Assembly: GCA_965204655.1 (NCBI GenBank)
Contig: OZ241998.1
Coordinates: 1,612,001 to 1,676,000 of the forward strand
Reading direction: 5' to 3'
Length of the DNA stretch: 64,000 nt
Source of the DNA: CATQHL01 sp965204655
Lineage (GTDB): Bacteria > Actinomycetota > Acidimicrobiia > Acidimicrobiales > CATQHL01
The notes below the pieces were generated by a model. The model ran no database searches, was not told where the DNA came from, and saw only the letters and a program-made list of their open reading frames with translations. The translations under genes and the position numbers were made by a program. Below, one piece after another: positions 42,125 to 50,245 of this stretch (positions are counted from its first letter, which is position 1; each line of letters opens with the position of its first letter).

Positions 42125-42520
42125 GTGGCAGAACTTCTTTTAGCCACGGACGCCGCCTGGATCTTCGACGAAATCTCCGCGGCTCTATCAGACGAGAATA
42201 CTCGAATCAGCCGAGTAAGCGACGGGCGCAATCTTCTCCCCGCGGCAAAGGAACTCGACTGCGACCTTGTTATATGCGACATGCAAATCGGCAGTATGGG
42301 GGGAATGGCGGCGTGTCGAGAACTGCGGCTAGAGAGCGGCGCAGAGCGTCTGAAGCGGCAGAAAGTGCTGTTGCTCCTCGACAGAGAGGCCGACACATAT
42401 CTCGCACGTCAGGCAGGAGCCGACGGCTGGCTCATCAAGCCCCTAGACGCCTATCGCCTGAGGAAGGCGGCGGGCGCCCTGCTCAAAGGAGATTCCTACT
42501 TCCCCCCGGACGTCCCCTGA
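42125..42520 (+). CDS. Stand-alone response-regulator receiver protein
   Basis: A 131-residue REC-type protein with no output domain. The phosphoacceptor Asp is in LVICDMQIGSMGGM, and the conserved Lys in WLIKPLDAYRL. I chose the GTG at 42125 because it follows TAGCCT by 7 nt and because AELLLATDAAWI matches the usual beginning of the fold. It has no adjacent histidine kinase. A longer reading from 42080 would overlap the STAS promoter zone. Confidence 0.8.
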   Translation: MAELLLATDAAWIFDEISAALSDENTRISRVSDGRNLLPAAKELDCDLVICDMQIGSMGGMAACRELRLESGAERLKRQKVLLLLDREADTYLARQAGADGWLIKPLDAYRLRKAAGALLKGDSYFPPDVP

Positions 42521-42561
42521 GCCTCGGAAGGGGGGCCGCCCTTAGTATTCTCATAGTCCAG

Positions 42562-42638
<77 letters not shown>

Positions 42639-42641
42639 GCC

Positions 42642-43607
42642 ATGGTGACGCTTGCTAAGCGGCTGCAGAACCGTCTGGGATTTTCGATCAGGACGCTCCT
42701 GTCGGGAAGTCCCAGCAGGAAGTTCGTCCCGGATCCCCAACGCCCTGGGATTTTCCCGCCGGACGGGGCTGCCTACCGAATACACGCAGAGGCGTCAATG
42801 ATGATCGGAGGCATAAGGGCCCTGCTTCTGCAGACGCTGCACCCCGTGGCCATGTACGCCGTAAGCGAGCACTCCGAATTTCGATCTGATCCCTTGGCTC
42901 GGCTGCGGCGAACCGTCTACTTCCTTGGGACCACCACCTACGGGAACGCCGCGCAGGCGGACGCCGCCCTGGAGAGAGTGAAGCGGATACACGAAAGCGT
43001 GATCGGCGTGACGCCCGGAGGCGTTCCTTACAACGCCTCCGACCCGCACCTTCTCGCCTGGGTGCACGCCACCGAAGTGGACAGTTTCCTCACCACTTAT
43101 CGGCTCTACGGCAGGAGACAGCGCTCATCCGATTTGGCCGACGCCGACGCCTACACAGCCGAGATGGCGGTGATCGCCGAGGAGTTGGGGGTGCACGACC
43201 CGCCGCGAAGTTCATCGGAGCTTCAGAACGTGTTGGAGAGTTTTCGCCCCGAGCTAGCCGACACTCCGCTGAGCAGGGAAGCCACCGAGTTTCTTCGCAA
43301 CTTCCCCTTTCGGCGCGGGGCGCGCATCGCCTACACCGTGCTGTTTGCAGCGGCCGCCGACTCCCTGCCCGACTGGGCCAAGGAACTGCACGGATTCAAG
43401 ACGCGGAAGACGTCAGGAATTCCGCTCCGATCAGCCGCCCGCCTGCTGATTAGAGCGCTTGACTGGGCACTCAAGGGCGCAGACGACCCAATAGTTGACT
43501 CCCCGGCGCGCCCGGACGAAGAACCGGCGCGCCCAGCCGAAGACGAAGAAGACAATGCGGCGGGGAGAGCCTGTCAGGGCGGGCAGCGGACAGCAACCCG
43601 CCGGTAG
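42642..43607 (+). CDS. MpaB-like (DUF2236) oxygenase family protein
   Basis: A 321-residue protein of the latex-clearing/mycophenolic-acid MpaB oxygenase superfamily. It shows GGIRALLLQTLHPVAMYAV, DPLARLRRT and WVHATEVDSFL, where conserved His residues may bind heme or metal. The substrate is unknown. It starts 3 nt after tRNA-Pro, with no Shine-Dalgarno in the gap, so expression could depend on tRNA processing. The C-terminal tail is acidic and Pro-rich. Confidence 0.75.
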   Translation: MVTLAKRLQNRLGFSIRTLLSGSPSRKFVPDPQRPGIFPPDGAAYRIHAEASMMIGGIRALLLQTLHPVAMYAVSEHSEFRSDPLARLRRTVYFLGTTTYGNAAQADAALERVKRIHESVIGVTPGGVPYNASDPHLLAWVHATEVDSFLTTYRLYGRRQRSSDLADADAYTAEMAVIAEELGVHDPPRSSSELQNVLESFRPELADTPLSREATEFLRNFPFRRGARIAYTVLFAAAADSLPDWAKELHGFKTRKTSGIPLRSAARLLIRALDWALKGADDPIVDSPARPDEEPARPAEDEEDNAAGRACQGGQRTATRR

Positions 43608-43610
43608 CCT
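43605..43610 (+). promoter_or_regulatory. Leaderless -10 hexamer of asd
   Basis: TAGCCT is followed by 6 nt and the GTG of asd. It overlaps the TAG stop of the preceding gene. Confidence 0.5.
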
Positions 43611-43616
43611 GCAATT

Positions 43617-44693
43617 GTGGAAGTCGCAGTCATAGGCGCAACCGGACAGGTCGGAAGCGTCATGTGGAGGCTCTTGACCGAGCGAGGTTTTCCGGTCGAG
43701 AGAATCCGTTTGATGGCCTCGGCGCGTTCCGCCGGGCGGCGCCTCGCCTACGACGGCGGCGACATCATCGTGGAGGACGCCGCTACGGCTGATTACCGGA
43801 GCGTGGACATTGCCCTGATGTCGGCCGGGGGGGTCACGTCCCGGGAACTGGCCCCTCACCTAGCTTATGCAGGGGCAGTGGTGATTGATAATTCCTCCGC
43901 CTGGCGCATGGACCCCGACGTGCCGCTGGTGGTGCCCGAAGTGAACGCATCGGCGCTGGCGAACATCTCCAAGGGCATAGTGGCCAATCCCAACTGCACG
44001 ACCATGGTAGCGATGCCCGTGCTCAAACCTCTTCACGACTTCGCAGGGCTGCAGACGCTGAAAATCAGTTCTTACCAGGCGGCCTCGGGTGCAGGGAGGG
44101 CGGGCGTGGAAGCCCTGTCAAGCGAAATACTCTCCGCAGGGGACGAAGCCGCAGAACTCGCCTTCAACGGCTCGGCGGTGGAGGTTCCCGCCTCGGGGCC
44201 TTTCGCTGATGCTCTGGCCTACAACGTGATCGCCATGTGCGGCAGCCTCTCCGAGGACGGCAGCGGAGAGACCGACGAAGAACAGAAGTTGCGTAACGAA
44301 AGCCGCAAGATACTGGATATCCCCGACCTGAAAGTTTCGGCTACGTGCGTGCGCGTTCCAGTTTTCACCGGACACGCCTTAGCGGTTAACGCCTGCTTCA
44401 AGCGCCCGATCTCCCCCGAGCAGGCGCGTGAGTTGCTTGAAAAAGCCCCCAGCGTCGTTCTAGACGATCTGCCGACGCCTCTGAAAGCGGCCGGAGCCGA
44501 CCCGACGTTCGTAGGCCGCCTGCGCGAAGACCCCACCGAAGAAAACGGCCTAGCGATGTTTATAGTCGGCGACAACCTCCGCAAAGGAGCGGCGCTGAAC
44601 GCCATTCAGATCGCCGAGGAAATCGTTTCCCGACTCCCCGAATCACCTTTGCGAGACACCCCGGGCGCCCCTGAGGCGGCCGGGGGCGCTTAA
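43617..44693 (+). CDS. asd: Aspartate-semialdehyde dehydrogenase
   Basis: Asd makes aspartate semialdehyde for lysine, threonine, methionine and cell-wall synthesis. The NADP fold starts with VAVIGATGQVGS, the catalytic Cys is in NPNCTTMVAM, and VRVPVFTGHALAVNACF is typical. The 358-residue protein begins with GTG at 43617, 6 nt after TAGCCT. Unlike the lysC-asd operon of many actinobacteria, it converges on lysC. Confidence 0.95.
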   Translation: MEVAVIGATGQVGSVMWRLLTERGFPVERIRLMASARSAGRRLAYDGGDIIVEDAATADYRSVDIALMSAGGVTSRELAPHLAYAGAVVIDNSSAWRMDPDVPLVVPEVNASALANISKGIVANPNCTTMVAMPVLKPLHDFAGLQTLKISSYQAASGAGRAGVEALSSEILSAGDEAAELAFNGSAVEVPASGPFADALAYNVIAMCGSLSEDGSGETDEEQKLRNESRKILDIPDLKVSATCVRVPVFTGHALAVNACFKRPISPEQARELLEKAPSVVLDDLPTPLKAAGADPTFVGRLREDPTEENGLAMFIVGDNLRKGAALNAIQIAEEIVSRLPESPLRDTPGAPEAAGGA

Positions 44694-44741
44694 CCAACCG
44701 CTAGCGCGGCGGCGGCGCCCGCCCCGGCGGCGGCTGCGGGC

Positions 44742-45224
44742 TCAGGGCGCCTTTTGCAACTCAAATGCGTCGTGAAGCACTTTCACGGCCCCGATCATGT
44801 CTTCCTGACGCACTACGCAGGAGATACGGATGGCGGAAGTCGAGATCATCTCAATGTTGATGCCGTTTTCACCGAGCACTTCGAACATGGTGGCGGCCAC
44901 GCCCGGGTTGCTCTTCATCCCGGCTCCGATGAGGCTCACTCGGGCAATCGCCGGGTCTTCGTTCACCTCGCCCGCCCCGATTTCGGCGCCCAGAGAGCGC
45001 GTCACCTCCGTGGATTCGTCTAGTTGACCGCGAGGGACAGTGAAGGAGATGTCCGTCACCCCGTCAGCCGAGACGTTCTGGACGATCATGTCCACGTTCA
45101 CGTCCAGATCGGCCAGCCGCCTGAACAGCGAGCCCGCTATGCCGGGGCGGTCAGGCACTCCGGCGATCGTGATCTTCGCCTCGCTGTCGTCGTGCGTCAC
45201 CGCCGAAACGATTGGCTGTTCCAT
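44742..45224 (-). CDS. lysC: Aspartokinase beta subunit from an internal start
   Basis: Inside lysC the ATG of MEQPIVSAV is preceded by AGGAGG (45233-45238) with an 8-nt spacer. The predicted product of 160 residues is the ACT-domain part. In corynebacteria and mycobacteria LysC is made as alpha plus internally started beta subunits, beginning with a similar sequence (established knowledge). This internal start therefore looks functional. Confidence 0.7.
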   Translation of the reverse strand: MEQPIVSAVTHDDSEAKITIAGVPDRPGIAGSLFRRLADLDVNVDMIVQNVSADGVTDISFTVPRGQLDESTEVTRSLGAEIGAGEVNEDPAIARVSLIGAGMKSNPGVAATMFEVLGENGINIEMISTSAIRISCVVRQEDMIGAVKVLHDAFELQKAP

Positions 45225-45962
45225 TCGTGGATCCTCCTCTCCGATCCAGGTGCCCGCCTCCCACGTAAACGCCGAACGCACGTGCAGCTGAACACCCTTT
45301 GCCCTGGCCACCTCCACCGAGCGCATCGCCGGCTTGGGGCAGCCAGTGGCCGTCATCTCCAGTATCTCGTCGTAGGACAGGCGTCCGATGCGGCGCGCCG
45401 ACGGCACCACCCGGGGGTCGCTAGTGAACACACCCGACACGTCCGTGTACAACTCGCAGGCAGCCGCGCGGAGCACGTGAGCGAGCGCCACGGCTGTGGT
45501 GTCCGACCCTCCCCTGCCCAGGAAAGTCACTTCGCTTTCGTGAAACATTCCCTGGGATCCGGCGACCACCGGAGTCCGCCCAGCGACGAGCGCCTCCTTC
45601 ACCCTGTCGGGGCGTACCTCCAGTATTCGGGCGTTCTGGTGGGTGTCGTCCGTGACGAAACCCGCCTGTCCGCCGGTGAGGGATTCGGCGGGGACGCCCC
45701 TCTCTATCAGCGCCATGCAGACAAGCGCAATCGCTTTGCGCTCCCCCGCAGTCACCAGCATGTCCATCTCTCGACCTGGAGGGGAATCAGCCACGTTCCC
45801 CGCCAGCCGAAGCATCTCGTCGGTCTCGCTGCCCATGGCGCTGACTACTAAGACGAGGTCATCCCCCGTCTCCCGGCGCAAGCGCACCTGCTCGGCCACC
45901 TCCCGAATGCGCTCAGGCGTGGCTACCGAACTCCCGCCGAACTTCTGAACCAGCAAAGGCAT
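44742..45962 (-). CDS. lysC: Aspartate kinase
   Basis: LysC phosphorylates aspartate. The kinase part carries VQKFGGSSVA at the start and FLGRGGSDTTA at the active site. Two ACT domains form the C-terminal regulatory part (ITIAGVPDRPG and VSLIGAGMKS). The ATG at 45962 follows TAGCGT by 7 nt, so it is preferred over the longer frame to 45971. It is divergent from a cyclophilin gene and converges on asd. Confidence 0.95.
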   Translation of the reverse strand: MPLLVQKFGGSSVATPERIREVAEQVRLRRETGDDLVLVVSAMGSETDEMLRLAGNVADSPPGREMDMLVTAGERKAIALVCMALIERGVPAESLTGGQAGFVTDDTHQNARILEVRPDRVKEALVAGRTPVVAGSQGMFHESEVTFLGRGGSDTTAVALAHVLRAAACELYTDVSGVFTSDPRVVPSARRIGRLSYDEILEMTATGCPKPAMRSVEVARAKGVQLHVRSAFTWEAGTWIGEEDPRMEQPIVSAVTHDDSEAKITIAGVPDRPGIAGSLFRRLADLDVNVDMIVQNVSADGVTDISFTVPRGQLDESTEVTRSLGAEIGAGEVNEDPAIARVSLIGAGMKSNPGVAATMFEVLGENGINIEMISTSAIRISCVVRQEDMIGAVKVLHDAFELQKAP

Positions 45963-45969
45963 CGACGTC

Positions 45970-45975
45970 ACGCTA
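45970..45975 (-). promoter_or_regulatory. Leaderless -10 hexamer of lysC
   Basis: TAGCGT, 7 nt before the ATG at 45962. The same hexamer precedes the divergent cyclophilin gene. Confidence 0.55.
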
Positions 45976-46031
45976 ACGCCGGAGGGCGCTGACGGCAGCG
46001 ATATCGATTCCTAATGACAACGCCTGCTCGC

Positions 46032-46037
46032 TAGCGT
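46032..46037 (+). promoter_or_regulatory. Leaderless -10 hexamer of the cyclophilin gene
   Basis: TAGCGT, 7 nt before the GTG at 46045. AGGAGG touches the GTG directly and is too close to serve as a Shine-Dalgarno. Confidence 0.5.
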
Positions 46038-46044
46038 TAGGAGG

Positions 46045-46974
46045 GTGGGGACTGCAAAACGAGCCCGTCAGAAAGCAGGCAAGGATTCCAGGAGACAAGA
46101 GCGAAAAGCAGCCGCAGTGCGCTCCAAGAGGATTCGCAACGTCATTCGGGTCGCCGTCCTAGCCGGGATTGCTGTAGGTCTGTTCTTCCTCATCAGTTAC
46201 TGCAGTCGCAGCGGAGAAGAAGACACGACCTCCGAAGAACCGGATATAGCGACGGCGCCCACCATGGCATCTTCGCCCGAGCAGACACCCCCGCTAAGCA
46301 CAGACGATGAAACACCGGAGGACGAAGAAGTGAAACGTTCAGGCAAAAGCCCCGTCTACACGCCCTACGGACCGCAAGAGTACGGCACCGGTCCGTGTGC
46401 GCCGGCGGCGGGAGCGACAGAACCGAAGCTGGAATTCGGAGACAACGCCCCTGCCCTTTGCATCGACCCAGGGAAGTCTTACACAGCCGTCTTTGACACC
46501 ACCAGCGGCATGATCAGGGTGGCTCTGGACTCCGCCAACACGCCGGGCACCGTAAACAACTTTGTAAACCTCGCCCGCTTCGGTTACTACAACGACACCC
46601 TCATCCACCGCAGCGACCCCAGCATCGGCATCCTGCAAGGCGGCTCTCCGACCACCAACTCTGCAGCCGACCCGGGGCCTGGATACCAGATCTGGGACGA
46701 GGGCACAGGTTTCAGGTACCGCCCGGGGCAGTTGGTGATGGCTCGCACCAACAACCCAAACAGCGCGGGCGCCCAATTTTTCTTCACGGTCACTGAAGAC
46801 GCCTCCCTGCTCGACAGCCAAGGCACCTACGTGGTGTTCGGGGAAGTCACGGAGGGCTTGGAGGTGCTAGAAAGAATTCTCGCTAGCCACATGGACATAC
46901 CCGGCAACCGCCTAGGCGGGGCACCCAACCCTGAAGTGAGAATCCGAGTGACCATAGAGGAATCCGACGGGTAG
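46045..46974 (+). CDS. Membrane-anchored cyclophilin-type peptidyl-prolyl isomerase
   Basis: A 309-residue protein with a basic N-terminus, one membrane helix (about 36-52), an acidic Ser/Thr/Pro-rich linker and a cyclophilin domain with FGYYNDTLIHRS, GILQGGSP and SAGAQFFFTV. The helix should place the isomerase outside, folding exported proteins. The GTG at 46045 fits a leaderless layout. Related actinobacterial proteins share this design. Confidence 0.88.
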   Translation: MGTAKRARQKAGKDSRRQERKAAAVRSKRIRNVIRVAVLAGIAVGLFFLISYCSRSGEEDTTSEEPDIATAPTMASSPEQTPPLSTDDETPEDEEVKRSGKSPVYTPYGPQEYGTGPCAPAAGATEPKLEFGDNAPALCIDPGKSYTAVFDTTSGMIRVALDSANTPGTVNNFVNLARFGYYNDTLIHRSDPSIGILQGGSPTTNSAADPGPGYQIWDEGTGFRYRPGQLVMARTNNPNSAGAQFFFTVTEDASLLDSQGTYVVFGEVTEGLEVLERILASHMDIPGNRLGGAPNPEVRIRVTIEESDG

Positions 46975-47019
46975 CCCTCCCATAGCCCCTCTCAGGGCTC
47001 GTTGAACGGCGCCTTCCTC

Positions 47020-47544
47020 TCAGGCGGAGCGGGCTATGCCGGAAACCACCTCTACCGGCACAAAGTTAAGCAGATAAACGGTCCCTCGATCCAGATGAAG
47101 AAGTTCGAAACCGGCCTTCCAGAGGGCGCCTGAAATATCCCGAGACGCCGAAACCCCCCAAATGAGGCGCACAGGCCCGTCCAGCAAGCGCCTCCACCGA
47201 GCCGCCCCGCCGTCGAGTTCTACAAATAGAAAACGGCCTTCCTTGTCCAAGTCGGCGTGGACGGACTTCAAAACAGCGCTCGGATCGACTGCAGCCGAAA
47301 GGGCGCCGAAGGAACACACCGTGTCGAACGCGCCCTTCCCCGCATGGCTCGGGGACTTCGCAACCACCAACTCCGAGGCGCTCTCGTAGGCAAAACCGGT
47401 CGCCAACGCCCCCCTCAGATCAAGCACCCTTCCCTCGGCCCTCAACTGAGCGCCGTGCACTAAGGGAAGCACCCGCCGGGCCAATCCCGTGCAATCAAAC
47501 GACGGAGCCCATCCAGGGACCGAAAGAGATCCTCGATCCGTCAC
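47020..47544 (-). CDS. Methyltransferase-like uncharacterised protein
   Basis: A 174-residue protein with a weak class I methyltransferase outline: RVLDLRGALATGFAYE, AFDTVCSFGAL and GRFLFVELDG. The usual GxGxG SAM loop is not seen. The GTG at 47544 overlaps the stop of the accE-like gene (GTGA) and so defines the start. Its position after a carboxylase suggests co-expression only. Function unknown. Confidence 0.5.
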   Translation of the reverse strand: MTDRGSLSVPGWAPSFDCTGLARRVLPLVHGAQLRAEGRVLDLRGALATGFAYESASELVVAKSPSHAGKGAFDTVCSFGALSAAVDPSAVLKSVHADLDKEGRFLFVELDGGAARWRRLLDGPVRLIWGVSASRDISGALWKAGFELLHLDRGTVYLLNFVPVEVVSGIARSA

Positions 47545-47756
47545 TGCCACCAACGCCCGGAGAATCTCCAAGTTGGCTTCGGAGCAACGGAAGGAGCACG
47601 CCGAGCGGGCGGGGGTGCCTCGGCGCCGAACAGCAAGTGGGGAGCGCACCGACTCAGCGCCGCAACGATGGCAGCGACCTCCTCCTCAGAGGCGGGCGGC
47701 GAAATGGCGATGTTCCTCGGCAAGGGGGTTGCCTCGGCGCTGACCGCCGAGTTCAT
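47541..47756 (-). CDS. accE: Acyl-CoA carboxylase epsilon-like subunit
   Basis: A 71-residue protein with ASEEEVAAIVAAL and a C-terminal WRFSGRWW, the two short motifs of actinobacterial AccE, which strengthens the contact between carboxylase alpha and beta. It overlaps the beta-subunit stop by 4 nt. No biotin-carboxylase gene is adjacent. Confidence 0.8.
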   Translation of the reverse strand: MNSAVSAEATPLPRNIAISPPASEEEVAAIVAALSRCAPHLLFGAEAPPPARRAPSVAPKPTWRFSGRWWQ

Positions 47757-49309
47757 AGCGGGATGATGCCGTGCTTGCGCCGCGGGCGCTCGCGAATCTT
47801 GGAGCGAAGAACCTCAAAACCAGCGATCACCTTGCGACGGGTCTCCGACGGGTCGATGACGTCGTCTACGTATCCCCGCTCCGCAGCGACGTAGGGGTTG
47901 GCGTATTTCTCCGCGTAGTCCTGCACCAACTCCCGCCGGAGCGTTTCGCTGTCGGAAGCCGACGCCAGTTCGCGTCTGTTCAAAATCTCCACCGCCCCTT
48001 GAGGCCCCATCACGGCCAACTCCGCCGAAGGCCAGGCGTAACAAAGATCGGAACCCACCGACTTGGAATCCATGACCACGTAAGCACCCCCGTAGGCCTT
48101 GCGGGTGACCACCTGAATGCGCGGAACCGCTGCCTCGCAATAGGCGTAGAGAAGCTTGGCGCCGTGTCGGATGATGCCGCCGTGTTCCTGGTCTACGCCT
48201 GGGAGGAAGCCTGGAACATCCACGAACGTCAGCAGCGGAATGCCGAAGGCGTCGCAGCAACGGACGAAGCGGGCCGCCTTGGAGGAAGATTCGATGTCAA
48301 GAACGCCCGCAAGCACCAAAGGTTGGTTGGCAACCACGCCGACGGGGTGTCCATCCAAACGGACGAATCCGCAGAAGATGTTTTGCGCCCAGTGTGGAAA
48401 GCATTCAAGGTAATCCCCGTCGTCCGCCACAGCAGCGACGATTTCCTTGACGTCGTAGGGCAGATTCGGGCTGTCCGGCATTATCGCAAGCAGTTCAGGA
48501 CAAGAGCGTGCGGGGTCGTCAACCGGGTCTAAGCAAGGGGGCCCCTCCAGGTAGTTGGAGGGCAGGTAGCCCAGCAGTTCCTTCACGGCGTCGAGGGTCT
48601 CGTGCTCGTCGTCTCGCACGAACGTGGCCACTCCTGACTTGGAGGAATGGCTGGCAGCCCCCCCTAGTTCTTCGAGGGAGACCTCTTCGCCGGTGACCGT
48701 CTTCACGACGTCCGGGCCTGTGATGAACATGTGCGAGGTCTCGCGCACCATGAAAATAAAATCGGTCATGGCCGGGCTGTAGACAGCGCCGCCTGCACAC
48801 GGGCCGAGCACGACAGAAATCTGCGGGATGACTCCCGAGGAACGAACGTTGCGGGCAAAGATTCCGCCATAGGAGTCCAAGCTCACTACGCCTTCCTGGA
48901 TGCGGGCGCCTGCGCCGTCGTTGAGGCCGATCATCGGAGCGCCGACCGATGAAGCCATGTCCATGACCTTGTGTATCTTCTCAGCAAAGACCTCCCCCAG
49001 AGAACCGCCGAAGACGGTGAAATCCTGGGAAAAGACAAACACCTTGCGCCCGTTCACAGTGCCCCACCCGGTCACTACTCCGTCGGTGTAGGGGCGTTCG
49101 GTCATCCCGCTCTCCAGCGCACGGTGACGCGCCAGCATGTCCAACTCGTGAAACGAACCCGGATCGAGCAAGTAGTCAATGCGCTCGCGCGCCAGCAACT
49201 TGCCCCTTTCGTGCTGTCGCTGCTCGGCTCGCTCCGAAGAAGGTCTGAGCGCTTGGCGCTTGCGCTCGTTCAGCTCTTCTAGGCGGTCATTCATGGAATG
49301 GGGGGACAT
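47753..49309 (-). CDS. Acyl-CoA (propionyl-CoA) carboxylase beta subunit
   Basis: The carboxyltransferase of a biotin-dependent acyl-CoA carboxylase, transferring CO2 to acetyl- or propionyl-CoA. Crotonase-type halves are recognisable: FSQDFTVFGGSLGE and MIGLNDGAGARIQEG in the N-domain, FVDVPGFLPG and RKAYGGAYVVM in the C-domain. The ATG at 49309 is preceded by TACGAT 10 nt upstream; another ATG lies 15 nt downstream. It is divergent from lutA. Acyl preference is not decided. Confidence 0.92.
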   Translation of the reverse strand: MSPHSMNDRLEELNERKRQALRPSSERAEQRQHERGKLLARERIDYLLDPGSFHELDMLARHRALESGMTERPYTDGVVTGWGTVNGRKVFVFSQDFTVFGGSLGEVFAEKIHKVMDMASSVGAPMIGLNDGAGARIQEGVVSLDSYGGIFARNVRSSGVIPQISVVLGPCAGGAVYSPAMTDFIFMVRETSHMFITGPDVVKTVTGEEVSLEELGGAASHSSKSGVATFVRDDEHETLDAVKELLGYLPSNYLEGPPCLDPVDDPARSCPELLAIMPDSPNLPYDVKEIVAAVADDGDYLECFPHWAQNIFCGFVRLDGHPVGVVANQPLVLAGVLDIESSSKAARFVRCCDAFGIPLLTFVDVPGFLPGVDQEHGGIIRHGAKLLYAYCEAAVPRIQVVTRKAYGGAYVVMDSKSVGSDLCYAWPSAELAVMGPQGAVEILNRRELASASDSETLRRELVQDYAEKYANPYVAAERGYVDDVIDPSETRRKVIAGFEVLRSKIRERPRRKHGIIPL

Positions 49310-49437
49310 AACACCCCGAATCGTACAAGTCCCTCCGAAGAGCCGAAGTCCCGCCCTCCTCGGGGGCGCAAGCGGAGCGCCGAAGTCGCCTGGGAAGTTC
49401 ACGGCAGGAATCTCCGCCGCCCGGCGGAGCGCTCGGA

Positions 49438-49443
49438 TATCGT
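49438..49443 (+). promoter_or_regulatory. Leaderless -10 hexamer of lutA
   Basis: TATCGT lies 7 nt before the GTG at 49451, which fixes the lutA start inside a longer open frame. Confidence 0.5.
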
Positions 49444-49450
49444 GCCGGGA

Positions 49451-50245
49451 GTGTCGGACGTGCTCTTCTTCGCAGGTTGTCTGATGAAATTGATGCAGCC
49501 GGACACCTGTGAGGCGTCAGTTCAGGCTCTGCGCCGAGCAGACCTGCGCCCCAAGGTAGTAACCCGCGCCGTCTGCTGCGGTCAACCCGCCTACAACTCG
49601 GGTTTTCTTGACGACGCCAGACGAGTAGCGGAGCACACCCTGAAAGCGATTGCGAAAACCACAAGAGACGCCAGAGAAAACGCTGAGCAGCCTTTTGTGG
49701 TTGCTTCTGGATCGTGCGCAGCGATGATCTCACGTCACTGGCCAGAACTCTTCCAAGGCACCCGGCGCTCCGAAGAAGCAATAGACGTAGCAGCCAGGAC
49801 GGTTGAGCTGACGGTTCTGCTCGCGAGCAGGCTCACTAAAACGCCCGAGCGCCGGGGAACGCAGACAAGGAAAGCAGACGGAGAGTCGGTGGTGGTGCTC
49901 GACTCCTGTCACGCCCTGCGCGAGTTAGGAGCCGACGGGGCAATCCGCCAGGTTCTCACCTCAGCCGGATGCGAACCCGTCACTGCGGAGGGCAGCGACC
50001 GCTGCTGCGGCTTCGGGGGGTTGTTCTCCGTCAAGATGCCCGACGTCTCCGCGGCGATGGCAGACGAGAAGCTGGATCTCCTCTCTTCAACGGGCTGCGA
50101 GACGGTCGTCGGCTGCGATCTGTCCTGCCTCGTCCATCTCCAGGGCCGGGCCCAGCGACGCGGCCTGAAGTTGGAGTTCAGGCACGCCGCCAGCGTGCTC
50201 GCCGACCGCGCCGAAGTTCGCAACAGAACTTCACAACAACAGTGA
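49451..50245 (+). CDS. lutA: Lactate utilisation protein A (CCG-domain Fe-S subunit)
   Basis: A 264-residue protein with two CCG-type cluster modules: RAVCCGQPAYNSG and DRCCGFGGLFSVKMP. LutABC oxidise L-lactate to pyruvate in bacteria that use it. Its GTG follows TATCGT by 7 nt. Its TGA overlaps the GTG of lutB. The frame can be read upstream to 49298, but that runs across the carboxylase start on the other strand. Confidence 0.9.
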   Translation: MSDVLFFAGCLMKLMQPDTCEASVQALRRADLRPKVVTRAVCCGQPAYNSGFLDDARRVAEHTLKAIAKTTRDARENAEQPFVVASGSCAAMISRHWPELFQGTRRSEEAIDVAARTVELTVLLASRLTKTPERRGTQTRKADGESVVVLDSCHALRELGADGAIRQVLTSAGCEPVTAEGSDRCCGFGGLFSVKMPDVSAAMADEKLDLLSSTGCETVVGCDLSCLVHLQGRAQRRGLKLEFRHAASVLADRAEVRNRTSQQQ

